Part shown: positions 7,487 to 15,498 of the stretch, one piece after another | Layout: every line of letters begins with the position of its first letter | How positions within the stretch are numbered: position 1 is the stretch's first letter | NCBI GenBank assembly: GCA_015490105.1 | Contig: WFYK01000182.1 | Location: 1-32,129 of the forward strand | DNA length: 32,129 nt | Direction: 5' to 3' | DNA from: Aquificaceae bacterium | GTDB taxonomy: Bacteria > Aquificota > Aquificia > Aquificales > Aquificaceae | Translations under genes and position numbers: made by a program | The notes under the pieces: generated by a model | Database searches by the model: none | Seen by the model: the letters and a program-made list of their open reading frames with translations, nothing else | Told to the model about the DNA's origin: nothing

Positions 7487-8017
7487 CTACAGGGACTCTA
7501 TGGTAAAGTTGGAGTTGGTGTATATGCAGATTTCGGAAGCAATTTTGAGAGCTTCTTTGACTATAGCTTCCGCATCCATATCTGTGTTCCTGTATAGGGC
7601 CAAAGCTGCGGATCTCGCGTAATCCCCTCCGGAGCCTATACCCAAAACGGGTTCGTCCGGCTCTATAACGTCTCCGCTACCCGAGATCAGCAGGATCCTT
7701 TCCCTGTCCGCGGTAAGAAGGAGGGCTTCTAAGCGTCTCAGGTATTTATCTGTGCGCCATTCCTTAGCGAGCTCCACCGCGGACTTTACGAGATTTCCTC
7801 TAAACTCTCTGAGTTTGTTTTCAAGACGTTCCATAAGGGCAAGGCCGTCTGCAGCGGAACCGGCAAACCCTACAAGGACGTTGCCCTCATAAAGCTTCCT
7901 GATCTTCTTGGCACTTCCCTTTATGACCGAACTTCCCAAGGTTACTTGCCCGTCCCCTCCCATTACAGTTTTACCATCCCGTCTGACAACGAGAACGGTT
8001 GTTGATCTCACCTCCAT
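7487..8017 (-). CDS. hslV: ATP-dependent protease proteolytic subunit HslV
   Basis: Threonine peptidase that forms the barrel of the HslUV two-component proteasome-like protease. The chain starts MEVRSTTVLVVRR, so Thr6 becomes the N-terminal nucleophile once a five-residue propeptide is removed; E. coli HslV needs only Met removal. Other family marks are GGDGQVT, the lysine of KKIRKLY and VGFAGSAADGLAL. Length of 176 residues is normal. The ATPase partner hslU is not in the window. No Shine-Dalgarno lies upstream of the ATG; the gap to the divergent cmk is only 21 bases (see the promoter entry). It heads a - strand run reaching the CinA-like gene. Confidence 0.93.
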   Translation of the reverse strand: MEVRSTTVLVVRRDGKTVMGGDGQVTLGSSVIKGSAKKIRKLYEGNVLVGFAGSAADGLALMERLENKLREFRGNLVKSAVELAKEWRTDKYLRRLEALLLTADRERILLISGSGDVIEPDEPVLGIGSGGDYARSAALALYRNTDMDAEAIVKEALKIASEICIYTNSNFTIESL

Positions 8018-8038
8018 AGGAAACTAACATATCACGTT
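8018..8038. promoter_or_regulatory. Divergent promoter gap hslV/cmk with overlapping -10-like boxes
   Basis: Only 21 bases separate the two start codons. TAACAT (8025-8030, + strand) is 8 bases before the cmk ATG, and TATGTT (8032-8027, - strand) is 9 bases before the hslV ATG. Neither gene has a Shine-Dalgarno sequence in the gap, so both messages would be leaderless or nearly so, and the -35 contacts would fall in the coding region of the opposite gene. Confidence 0.45.
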
Positions 8039-8701
8039 ATGAAAATAACCGTGGACGGTCCTGCAGCCAGCGGAAAGAGTGCGGTTGCTAAAGCTGTCTC
8101 CCGAAAACTAAGCATCCCCTACCTTGAGACGGGCCTCGCCTACAGGGCGACCGGGTTTTTACTCAAAGGGAATCTCAAAGTTAAAGAGAAGATATCGTGG
8201 GAAAGGATAAGGCCACTTTTGAAACTTTTGGAGATAAAGCCCCTCATAGGGGAGACTAAAATTTTGATTGAGGGGAAGGAAGTGGGGGAAATTTTAAGGA
8301 GTGAGGAGGTGGGAAGGTGGGCCTCTTTGGTGGGAACAGTGCCTGAGTTCAGGGAGTATATAAACGATGTTTTCAGAGATGTTTCTGGAGAGTGTATAGT
8401 TGCGGAGGGAAGAGACGCAGGAACCAACATCTTTCCTGACGCTCAGGTGAAGATCTTCATAACCGCCTCCCCTGAGGTTAGAGCAAAAAGGCGCCTCATC
8501 CAACTCAAAGATATGGGCATTCAAGCGGACTATGAAGAAATCTTGGCAAAGATCTCAGAAAGAGACAAAAGAGACTCAACGAGGGACAAGTATCCTTTCA
8601 AACCTGCTCCGGATGCAGTGGTAATAGATACATCCGACCTTACCTTGGAAGAGACACTTCAAAAGGTCTTCTCGGTTATTCGTGAAAAGTTAGGCCTATG
8701 A
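8039..8701 (+). CDS. cmk: Cytidylate kinase
   Basis: Phosphorylates CMP and dCMP with ATP in pyrimidine nucleotide synthesis. The P-loop is at residues 7-14 (GPAASGKS), followed by the family's LETGLAYRATG (usually D-T-G-A-M-Y-R) and AEGRDAGTNIFPDA, with the lid arginines in RAKRRLIQL. The C-terminal half has the usual ISERDKRDSTR and VIDTS-DLT motifs. Length of 220 residues is standard. The Asp of the DTGAMYR motif is Glu here and the Met is lost, a mild divergence. No Shine-Dalgarno precedes the ATG. Its stop overlaps the pgsA start (ATGA), so it begins a four-gene cmk-pgsA-recJ-DUF2227 unit. Confidence 0.95.
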   Translation: MKITVDGPAASGKSAVAKAVSRKLSIPYLETGLAYRATGFLLKGNLKVKEKISWERIRPLLKLLEIKPLIGETKILIEGKEVGEILRSEEVGRWASLVGTVPEFREYINDVFRDVSGECIVAEGRDAGTNIFPDAQVKIFITASPEVRAKRRLIQLKDMGIQADYEEILAKISERDKRDSTRDKYPFKPAPDAVVIDTSDLTLEETLQKVFSVIREKLGL

Positions 8702-9255
8702 GACACTTGCCCAATTTAGTTTCCCTTTTAAGGCTATTACTTTCTCCCCTTGTGCCTTTTACGGTTTCCACGGATTTGGTTTGGGAAGGATTGCTTATAT
8801 TTGCCCTTCTTTCCCTGAGCGATGCTCTCGATGGATTCTTGGCAAGGCGTTTGAAAGCTCAAACCACACTCGGAAAGTTCTTAGACCCCTTAGCGGACAA
8901 AGTTCTTATGTTTAACTCTCTCTTGGCCCTTCTGATGATCGACAAGGGGCCTTCCACCTTGATACTTTTCAAAACAGCACTCGTAAGGGACATATTCCTC
9001 ATCATAGGAACGTTAGCCCTCAGAAAGTATAACTTCGTTCCGGAACCCTCCTTCTTCGGCAAGGTGTCTACCTTTCTCTTGTCTGTTACTATTTGTGTGT
9101 CTTTAGGAACTTCCCTTTACACCTCTCAGGTTTTGGAGGTATTGTCCTTAGTGCTTAAGGGAGGGTCGGTTATACTCTTGGTAGTATCGGGTGTAGATTA
9201 TCTTGTAAAGGCTCTTTCATTTATTCAGAACAGACCTGCGGTGGATAGAAAATGA
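8698..9255 (+). CDS. pgsA: CDP-diacylglycerol-glycerol-3-phosphate 3-phosphatidyltransferase
   Basis: Membrane enzyme that makes phosphatidylglycerol phosphate, first step to phosphatidylglycerol. The CDP-alcohol phosphotransferase signature D-x2-D-G-x2-A-R-x8-G-x3-D-x3-D is complete: Asp42, Asp45, Gly46, Ala49-Arg50, Gly59, Asp63, Asp67. Five to six membrane segments surround it, and the N-terminal LPNLVSLLRLLLSPL is typical of PgsA rather than of phosphatidylserine synthase. Length 185 residues. Both ends overlap neighbours by four bases (cmk upstream, recJ downstream), so it is translated as part of the same operon. Confidence 0.92.
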   Translation: MRHLPNLVSLLRLLLSPLVPFTVSTDLVWEGLLIFALLSLSDALDGFLARRLKAQTTLGKFLDPLADKVLMFNSLLALLMIDKGPSTLILFKTALVRDIFLIIGTLALRKYNFVPEPSFFGKVSTFLLSVTICVSLGTSLYTSQVLEVLSLVLKGGSVILLVVSGVDYLVKALSFIQNRPAVDRK

Positions 9256-10874
9256 GGTTTTCGGGAAAGAGGTGGGAGGTTCTGAGTGATTTTTTAAAAC
9301 CGTCTCAAGATTTAGTGCGGAGGTTCGGGCACGTAATAGCCCAGCTTTTGACAAACAGAGGGGCTACAGAAGATCCGGACAGATTTTTGGACCTTAAGCT
9401 CAAAAACGTAGTGTCTTCAGACGAGATACCAAACCTTCGGGAGGGAGCCTACAGGATAGCGGAAGCGGTAAAGAAAGGAAAGCGAATAGTTTTATTTGGA
9501 GACTACGACGCGGACGGGATAACGGGAACGGCTATCTTGTTTATGACACTGAAGTCCGCAGGTGCGAGGGTTTATCCGGTCCTCCCTAAAAGGAACAACG
9601 GCTACGGCCTTTCCAAGGATCTGATCAGGCAGTTTTCCCGCTACGGGGATCTACTCGTTACAGTGGATAACGGGACCTCCGCGGTTGAGGAGATCGACAG
9701 CTCAAGTATTGAAACAGTCGTGATAGACCACCACAACGCTCCCCAAAGTCTCCCCAGCAGGGCTGTTGTAGTAAATCCGAAGATCCTCGAAAGGGACTCC
9801 GAAGCTAAAGCTTTATCCTCCGCAGGAATGAGCTTTTATGTGAGCGTTCTTTTAAGAGAGTTTCTCGGCTTGGATTTGGATCCGAGGGTGTTTTTGGATC
9901 TCGTAGCTTTGGGAACAGTTGCGGACGTTATGCCCATGAACCTGACCAACAGAATACTCGTTTCGAAGGGTATAAATCTTCTCCAAGTCACCTCCAGACC
10001 GGGACTGAAGGAACTCCTGAGAGTTTGCAATCTATCTTCAGAAATAGCTACTGAAGACATTGCTTTCTTTATAGCGCCGAGGATCAACGCACCGGGCAGG
10101 ATAGGAAGTCCGGATCTTGCCTTCAAACTCTTGACCGCCAGATCCTACGAAGAGGCTAAAAGGCTCGCCTTTAGAATAGAAGACCTAAACGACTACAGGA
10201 AGAAACTAACCAACGCTATCTTAGAAAAAGCCCTCAAGCTTGCCCAAGCTCTTAAGGACAAAAACTTCATAACCCTCTGGGACAAAAGGTGGCATCCGGG
10301 AGTTATAGGTATAGTTGCGGGGAGGCTATCGAGCTTACTTGAAAGGCCCGTTGCCATCTTCTCTCAAGGAAAACTGACCTCGGTAGGTTCTGTGAGATCC
10401 GTGGAAGGTCTTGACGTTTATGAGGGTTTGAGGTCTTTCTCCCACATGTTTATAAAGTGGGGCGGACACTCGCAGGCTGCAGGTCTCACTTTAGAAACCC
10501 GTCTTCTCGGTAGCTTCTCAGACGCTATGGACGAATATTTTAAGGGCAGAACCCCTGCCAAACAGCCTCTGCAGATAGATATGGAACTTCCCGTAGATGA
10601 AATTAACCCTGCTTTGGAGAAGGATCTTAAAAAGCTCTCCCCCTTCGGGGAGAAAAACCCTTATCCCACGTTCCTTTCCGAAGAGCTGAACCTGAGTGAC
10701 TTTGCTTTTAGCAAGAGACTTATAAAGGTGAAGGGTAAAAACTTCAAAGTGGATTGGGAACTTGCGGATTTTATAAGAAAATCTCGGAAAGTTAAGCTGG
10801 TTTACCGCTTTAAGGAAAAGTATTGGGAAATTTTAGACGCGGAGAGAACGGATGGCTTCGGGGAAAACCCATGA
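9252..10874 (+). CDS. recJ: Single-stranded-DNA-specific exonuclease RecJ
   Basis: 5'-3' single-strand exonuclease of the DHH superfamily, used in recombination and mismatch/base excision repair. Metal-binding motifs are in order: DYDADG (84-89), VTVDNG, the DHH motif VIDHHNAP, and LGTVADVMP; the DHHA1 region carries GGHSQAAG. Length of 540 residues matches compact thermophile RecJ. Start overlaps pgsA by four bases; the last 23 bases overlap the start of the DUF2227 gene in another frame. All catalytic residues are present, so the enzyme should be active. Confidence 0.95.
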   Translation: MRFSGKRWEVLSDFLKPSQDLVRRFGHVIAQLLTNRGATEDPDRFLDLKLKNVVSSDEIPNLREGAYRIAEAVKKGKRIVLFGDYDADGITGTAILFMTLKSAGARVYPVLPKRNNGYGLSKDLIRQFSRYGDLLVTVDNGTSAVEEIDSSSIETVVIDHHNAPQSLPSRAVVVNPKILERDSEAKALSSAGMSFYVSVLLREFLGLDLDPRVFLDLVALGTVADVMPMNLTNRILVSKGINLLQVTSRPGLKELLRVCNLSSEIATEDIAFFIAPRINAPGRIGSPDLAFKLLTARSYEEAKRLAFRIEDLNDYRKKLTNAILEKALKLAQALKDKNFITLWDKRWHPGVIGIVAGRLSSLLERPVAIFSQGKLTSVGSVRSVEGLDVYEGLRSFSHMFIKWGGHSQAAGLTLETRLLGSFSDAMDEYFKGRTPAKQPLQIDMELPVDEINPALEKDLKKLSPFGEKNPYPTFLSEELNLSDFAFSKRLIKVKGKNFKVDWELADFIRKSRKVKLVYRFKEKYWEILDAERTDGFGENP

Positions 10875-11346
10875 GATCGTGAACCTCGTCGCTCTCGCTC
10901 CTATGCTTTACTTCGTTCCTTCAGAATACACTCTCTACTTTGCAGGAGGCTACGTAGCCGGGACCTTTCTTCTTTCACCTGACATCGACCTTCCCCATTC
11001 AAGATCCTCCAAAAGGTGGAAGATCCTAAGGTGTTTTTGGTTTCCCTATCAGGCCCTTTTTTCCCACAGGGGCCTATCCCACGTCCCTGTATTGGGAACC
11101 TTCACGAGAATCTTGTATTTGGTTTTCATACTAATCTTTCTTTACTTTGCTCTCATAGGTATCCTCAGCTTTTGGAACAGGGAAGTTGCCTCTTCTTTGG
11201 CCTCTTTAGACATTCAAGCCCTTCTGAAGGACGTGCTTTCGGGGGAGGAGGCTCTATACGTTGTGCTGGGCATAATATGTGCGGACATAATGCATATAGT
11301 TTTGGATTGGATCAGCTCTTTCTTTAAGAGGATTGCAAAATGGTAG
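10852..11346 (+). CDS. DUF2227-family metal-binding membrane protein
   Basis: 164-residue protein with three or four hydrophobic segments and the DUF2227 pattern: G-K-T-H-E at residues 4-8, a glycine-rich second helix, SPDIDLPHSRSSKRW, R-x3-W-PYQ, SHRGLSHVPVLGT-x2-R, and C-terminal H-x3-DW. The conserved His and Asp residues suggest a metal site resembling that of YdjM-type membrane-bound hydrolases, but no activity is established. The ATG follows GGAG at 10841-10844 and overlaps recJ by 23 bases. The stop codon sits inside the encoded CCA end of the opposite-strand tRNA-Val, so the two genes overlap by six bases tail to tail. Confidence 0.75.
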   Translation: MASGKTHEIVNLVALAPMLYFVPSEYTLYFAGGYVAGTFLLSPDIDLPHSRSSKRWKILRCFWFPYQALFSHRGLSHVPVLGTFTRILYLVFILIFLYFALIGILSFWNREVASSLASLDIQALLKDVLSGEEALYVVLGIICADIMHIVLDWISSFFKRIAKW

Positions 11347-11416
11347 GCGGGACGGGACTTGAACCCGTGACCTCCGCCTTGTAAGGGCGGCGCTCTCCCA
11401 ACTGAGCTACCCGCCT
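11341..11416 (-). tRNA. tRNA-Val (anticodon UAC)
   Basis: 76-base cloverleaf with encoded CCA. Acceptor arms AGGCGGG (11416-11410) and CCCGCCT (11351-11345) pair fully, the discriminator is A at 11344, and CCA is 11343-11341. The D-arm has GCTCAGTTGGGAGAGC, the anticodon stem CCGCC/GGCGG closes a loop with TAC at 11383-11381, and the T-arm is ACGGG-TTCAAGT-CCCGT. TATAAT on the - strand at 11433-11428 is a likely -10 box 11 bases upstream. The GC-rich stems suit a thermophile. Confidence 0.97.
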
Positions 11417-11445
11417 TTCCTTTAAGGATTATAAACTATTACCCC
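11417..11445. promoter_or_regulatory. Divergent promoter gap tRNA-Val/guaA with interlocked -10 boxes
   Basis: The 29-base gap has TATAAT on the - strand (11433-11428) for the tRNA and TATAAA on the + strand (11430-11435) for guaA, overlapping by four bases. The guaA ATG is 10 bases beyond its box with no Shine-Dalgarno between, so its message is probably leaderless. No clear -35 hexamer was found on either side. Confidence 0.55.
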
Positions 11446-12978
11446 ATGGAAAAGAGAGGTATAGTGGTCATAAACTTCGGATCCCAGTATGTTCAACTCA
11501 TTGCAAGAAGGGTAAGAGAGGTCGGGGTCTTCAGTGAGATACTTCACTGGGACACACCGATTGAGGAAATAAAAAAGAAAAACCCTTACGGGATCATATT
11601 TTCGGGCGGTCCCGCCTCCGTATATTCGGAAGGAGCCCCCCTTCCCGACAGAAGGATCTACGACTTAGGTATACCCATTCTCGGCATATGTTACGGACTT
11701 CAGGTTATAACCCACCAACTTGGCGGAAAGGTTTGGAAAGCGGAAAAGCAAGAGTTCGGAAGGTCAACCCTTGAGGTTTTAAAAGAGGATCCCCTCTTTG
11801 AAGGCATACCCAAAACATTCGACGTTTGGATGAGCCATGCGGATAAAGTAGTTGATCTTCCCCGAGGCTTTAAAAATCTTGCAACTTCCGAAAACTCCCC
11901 CTATGCGGTTATAGTAAACGATCAAAAGAAGATATACGGCCTTCAGTTTCATCCTGAGGTGGTTCACACCCAATACGGAACCAAAATTATTGAAAACTTT
12001 GTGAAAAACATCTGCAAAGCTCCCCAAAACTGGAAGATGGGGGACTTTATAGAGGATAAGATAGAGGAGATAAGAAAGGTTGTCGGAAGATCAAAGGTTA
12101 TTGCAGCTCTGTCGGGAGGAGTTGACTCTACGGTCGCTTCCGTTCTGGTCCACAGGGCTATAGGAGATCAGCTAAGGTGCTTTTTTATAGACCACGGCCT
12201 TTTAAGAGAAGGAGAGAGAGAGGAGGTTGAAAGAAACCTAAGATCTCTGGGTCTCCCTTTGAAGGTGGTAGATGCGGGTCAAATCTTCTTAGAAAGATTG
12301 AAAGGAGTGGAGGACCCGGAGGAGAAGAGGAGGATCATCGGAAGGACCTTCATAGAGGTTTTTGAAAGGGAAGCAAAGAATGTGGAGGGAGCGGAGTTTC
12401 TACTTCAAGGAACCTTATATCCGGATGTAGTCGAGAGTGCCGGCATAAAGGGAAGTGCAAAGATAAAGACCCATCACAACGTGGGAGGCCTTCCCGAGAA
12501 GATGAACCTCAAGCTATTAGAACCCTTTAGAGAGCTTTTCAAAGATGAGGTGAGGGAGATAGGCAGAATCTTGGGAGTGCCCGAAGAGATTCTAAAGAGG
12601 CACCCCTTCCCCGGACCAGGACTTGCGGTGAGGATATTGGGTGAGGTAAATCCAGAGGATCTGAAGCTACTGAGAAAAGCGGACAAGATATTCATAGAAG
12701 AACTCAAAAAGGAAGGCTTATACGACAAGGTTTGGCAGGCTTTTGCGGTTTTGCTTCCTATCAGATCCGTGGGTGTTATGGGTGATGTAAGAACCTACGG
12801 GCGCGTGATTGCCTTGAGAGCGGTCGAAAGCGTAGACGGGATGACCGCGGACTGGGCAAGGTTGCCTCAGGATTTCTTAGATAAAGTAGCCAGAAGAATA
12901 ACCAACGAAGTGAGGGGTATCAGCAGGGTAGTCTACGACATATCCTCCAAGCCTCCCTCCACCATAGAGTGGGAGTGA
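11446..12978 (+). CDS. guaA: GMP synthase (glutamine-hydrolysing)
   Basis: Converts XMP to GMP using glutamine and ATP. The class I glutamine amidotransferase domain (1-195) has the nucleophile Cys82 in GICYGLQ and the His169/Glu171 pair in FHPEV. The ATP pyrophosphatase domain has its PP-loop SGGVDST at 223-229. The C-terminal dimerisation domain holds RHPFPGPGLAVRI, KVWQAFAVLLPIRSVGVMGD and the closing KPPSTIEWE. Length of 510 residues is complete. The ATG lacks a Shine-Dalgarno and lies just behind a TATAAA box. It ends three bases before a converging lipoprotein gene. Confidence 0.97.
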   Translation: MEKRGIVVINFGSQYVQLIARRVREVGVFSEILHWDTPIEEIKKKNPYGIIFSGGPASVYSEGAPLPDRRIYDLGIPILGICYGLQVITHQLGGKVWKAEKQEFGRSTLEVLKEDPLFEGIPKTFDVWMSHADKVVDLPRGFKNLATSENSPYAVIVNDQKKIYGLQFHPEVVHTQYGTKIIENFVKNICKAPQNWKMGDFIEDKIEEIRKVVGRSKVIAALSGGVDSTVASVLVHRAIGDQLRCFFIDHGLLREGEREEVERNLRSLGLPLKVVDAGQIFLERLKGVEDPEEKRRIIGRTFIEVFEREAKNVEGAEFLLQGTLYPDVVESAGIKGSAKIKTHHNVGGLPEKMNLKLLEPFRELFKDEVREIGRILGVPEEILKRHPFPGPGLAVRILGEVNPEDLKLLRKADKIFIEELKKEGLYDKVWQAFAVLLPIRSVGVMGDVRTYGRVIALRAVESVDGMTADWARLPQDFLDKVARRITNEVRGISRVVYDISSKPPSTIEWE

Positions 12979-12981
12979 ATC

Positions 12982-13539
12982 TCACTTGGGAGGACACTTG
13001 GGAGAAAGTTTTCTGTCTTTGAACCTCAAAGACCACTCTATAGCCTCTTTTACCGCTTGATTCTTTTCCTCTTCGGAAAGATCTACTTTGTAGGTCAGCT
13101 CCATACCCTGTGAAAGGATCCAAGGGTCTTCCCCTATCTTCCCTTTGTTTAGGTTATATATGGCAGGCCAGTAGAGGGAGTTTCCGTAAACCCTATCGGA
13201 GATATCCCATAGAGTATCACACCACCTGACCTTTACGGTGGCGTAAGCAGGCTTTTCTTCTTCAGCTTGCTTTTGAGGTGCGGGTGTTTCGAGTGCGGTT
13301 TCTCTCATCCTCTGCTTTTCTTCAAGTTTTGCCTTTGCGTTGTTGAGAATGTTTCTTACTTCTGAAAGGATGGTTTTCGCTTCCTTGAGGTTCTCCTTGG
13401 CTTGAGCTATGTTTTGTTTGGGTTCTTTCGTTTCTTCCTTTACCTCTTCGAGCAAGGTTTTGCTTGCACAAGATTGACCCGTGATTACGAAAGCGGAAAG
13501 ACCTATAACGGGCACGAGCGCTATCAAAGCCCTTTTCAT
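12982..13539 (-). CDS. LysM-domain probable lipoprotein with coiled-coil stalk
   Basis: 185 residues: a hydrophobic signal segment ending in ITGQSCASK, with Cys24 as a plausible but non-canonical lipidation site; a Glu/Lys/Ala-rich helical region (28-82) predicted as coiled coil; then a LysM-like domain (about 108-155) reading VRWCDTLWDISDRVYG...YWPAIYNLNKGKI...LSQGMEL, and a short basic tail. LysM binds peptidoglycan, so the protein would tie an envelope membrane to the cell wall. GGGAGGT lies 6 bases before the ATG. It follows the Lpp-like gene by 18 bases on the same strand, and the two share the residues SCASK at the end of the signal segment. Confidence 0.75.
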   Translation of the reverse strand: MKRALIALVPVIGLSAFVITGQSCASKTLLEEVKEETKEPKQNIAQAKENLKEAKTILSEVRNILNNAKAKLEEKQRMRETALETPAPQKQAEEEKPAYATVKVRWCDTLWDISDRVYGNSLYWPAIYNLNKGKIGEDPWILSQGMELTYKVDLSEEEKNQAVKEAIEWSLRFKDRKLSPKCPPK

Positions 13540-13557
13540 TTCCTGACCTCCCGCTTT

Positions 13558-13773
13558 TTAGAAGGACTCTACCTTCGCTTTTATTTCTTCCGCGAGCTTC
13601 TTAAGTTCTTGTGCTTCCTTCTTAACTTGTTCTGTCTCTTCCTTTACCTGAGCGGTTTCCTTTTTAAGGGCTTCTACCTCCTTCCTTAAAGCTTCCACTT
13701 CCGACTTGGACGCACAGGAAAAAGACAGAAAACCTACCGCTACCACTCCCGTGAGAGCTATCAGTTTTTTCAT
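13558..13773 (-). CDS. Lpp-like small coiled-coil lipoprotein
   Basis: 71 residues: signal segment with Cys20 in LSFSCASK, then an uninterrupted helix of near-heptad repeats rich in Glu, Lys, Ala and Val (VEALRKEVEALKKE and onward). This is the design of Braun-type lipoprotein and other murein-associated small lipoproteins. It lacks the C-terminal Lys used for covalent attachment in E. coli Lpp (it ends KVESF), so any cell-wall link would be non-covalent, perhaps through the LysM partner encoded next. The lipobox is loose at -3. GGGAGGT is upstream of the ATG. The role is inferred from form and context; sequence homology to Lpp is not shown. Confidence 0.7.
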   Translation of the reverse strand: MKKLIALTGVVAVGFLSFSCASKSEVEALRKEVEALKKETAQVKEETEQVKKEAQELKKLAEEIKAKVESF

Positions 13774-13824
13774 TCCTGCTGACCTCCCTTCTTATCAAAT
13801 CGCCACTTTATAATAACATTTTCA
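13774..13824. promoter_or_regulatory. Divergent promoter region lpp-like/carB with overlapping -10 boxes
   Basis: 51-base gap. A consensus TATAAT (13809-13814, + strand) ends 10 bases before the carB ATG with no Shine-Dalgarno between, so carB is probably leaderless. On the - strand TATAAA (13812-13807) overlaps it by four bases; this leaves a leader of about 25-30 bases with GGGAGGT for the lipoprotein gene. Confidence 0.6.
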
Positions 13825-15495
13825 ATGCCCAAGAGAAAGGACATTAAAAGAATCCTAATCATCGGATCGGGTCCCATAGTGATAGGTCAGGCCGCGGAGT
13901 TCGATTACTCGGGCACGCAGGCCTGTAAAGCCCTAAAGCAAGAAGGTTATGAGGTTGTTCTGGTCAACTCGAACCCCGCAACCATAATGACTGACCCGGA
14001 AGTCGCGGACAGAACCTACATAGAACCCCTCACCGCGGATGTAATAGAGGAAATAATAAAAAAAGAGAGACCCGACGCCTTACTTCCCACCCTCGGCGGT
14101 CAGACCGCCTTGAACCTTGCGGTAGAACTATACGAGAGCGGGGTTTTAGATCGATACGGGGTTGAAATGATAGGAGCATCTTACGAAGCTATCAAGAAAG
14201 GGGAAGATAGGGATCTCTTCCGCGAAGCCATGAAGAACATAAACCTTAAGGTCCCCGAAAGTGCGGTCGTTTCTTCCGAAGAGGAGGGGATGAAAGCGGT
14301 TCAAAAGATAGGATTTCCCGTAATCCTTAGACCTGCCTTTACCTTGGGAGGGACGGGTGGATCCATAGCTTACAACGTGGAAGAGTTTAGGGAAAAGCTT
14401 CAGATAGCTTTGAAAACCTCTCCCATACATCAGGTTCTCATAGATAAATCCCTCATCGGCTGGAAGGAATTCGAGTTTGAGGTAATAAGAGACAAGGCGG
14501 ACAACGTGATAATCGTGTGTTCGATAGAGAACTTCGACCCTATGGGGGTCCACACGGGGGACTCTATCACGGTTGCACCCGCTCAAACCTTGACGGACAA
14601 AGAATATCAGATGCTCAGGGATGCCTCCATTGCCATTATCAGAGAAATCGGCGTGGATACGGGTGGATCTAACATTCAATTCGCGGTAAATCCCGAAAAC
14701 GGGGACTTTTACGTTATAGAGATGAACCCGCGGGTTTCAAGGTCTTCCGCTCTGGCCTCCAAAGCTACGGGCTTTCCCATAGCCAAAGTTGCCGCGAAGC
14801 TCGCGGTTGGCTACACCTTGGACGAGCTAAAGAACGATATAACACGCTTTACACCCGCTTCTTTTGAACCCTCCATCGACTACGTGGTTGTTAAGATACC
14901 GAGGTTCGACTTTAAGAAGTTCCCCGGTGCGGATACTACCCTCACGACGATGATGAAATCGGTGGGAGAAGTAATGGCTATAGGTAGAACCTTCAAAGAA
15001 GCCCTCTTGAAAGCTATAAGGAGTTTGGAGCTTGACAGATACGGGTTGGCCTTCCCGAAATTGGACGTGAGCGATGCGGACCTCATAAGGGGTCTTAGGG
15101 TTCCTAACGAAGACAGACTCTGGTATATAGCGGAGGCTTTCAGAAGGGGTATGTCCATAGACGAGGTATACGAATACACCAAGATCGACAGATGGTTTCT
15201 ATTTAACATCCTTGAGATAGTCCAATATGAAGAGGTCCTTAAGGAAGAAGATCTCACGGAAGAGGTATTAAGGAGAGCAAAGGAAATGGGATATTCCGAC
15301 AGAGAGATAGCTAAGATCAGAGGCATTCAAGAGGAGGAGGTGAGGGCCCTAAGGGAAAGATACGGTATAAAGCCTGCTTTTAAAGGTGTTGATACATGTG
15401 CGGGAGAGTTTGTAGCCTACACGCCCTATTATTACTCCTCTTACGAGAGACCCTTTTTCAAGATCGGGGGAGAAATCTTATTGGATGAAGATTGA
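13825..15495 (+). CDS. carB: Carbamoyl-phosphate synthase large subunit, N-terminal half (split CarB)
   Basis: Contains the carboxyphosphate-forming synthetase half of CarB: GSGPIVIGQAAEFDYSG, the ATP-grasp domain with RPAFTLGGTGGS and EMNPRVSRSSALASKATG, then the allosteric-like connector region, ending after the TCAGEFVAYTPYYYSSYE segment. In fused CarB this segment leads into the second half; here a stop follows at residue 557, so the carbamate-phosphorylating half must be encoded elsewhere. A split carB is established for Aquifex aeolicus and some archaea, so this is lineage-typical and not damage. The next gene, der, starts 3 bases later. carA is not in the window, but pyrB is. Confidence 0.95.
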   Translation: MPKRKDIKRILIIGSGPIVIGQAAEFDYSGTQACKALKQEGYEVVLVNSNPATIMTDPEVADRTYIEPLTADVIEEIIKKERPDALLPTLGGQTALNLAVELYESGVLDRYGVEMIGASYEAIKKGEDRDLFREAMKNINLKVPESAVVSSEEEGMKAVQKIGFPVILRPAFTLGGTGGSIAYNVEEFREKLQIALKTSPIHQVLIDKSLIGWKEFEFEVIRDKADNVIIVCSIENFDPMGVHTGDSITVAPAQTLTDKEYQMLRDASIAIIREIGVDTGGSNIQFAVNPENGDFYVIEMNPRVSRSSALASKATGFPIAKVAAKLAVGYTLDELKNDITRFTPASFEPSIDYVVVKIPRFDFKKFPGADTTLTTMMKSVGEVMAIGRTFKEALLKAIRSLELDRYGLAFPKLDVSDADLIRGLRVPNEDRLWYIAEAFRRGMSIDEVYEYTKIDRWFLFNILEIVQYEEVLKEEDLTEEVLRRAKEMGYSDREIAKIRGIQEEEVRALRERYGIKPAFKGVDTCAGEFVAYTPYYYSSYERPFFKIGGEILLDED

Positions 15496-15498
15496 AAG

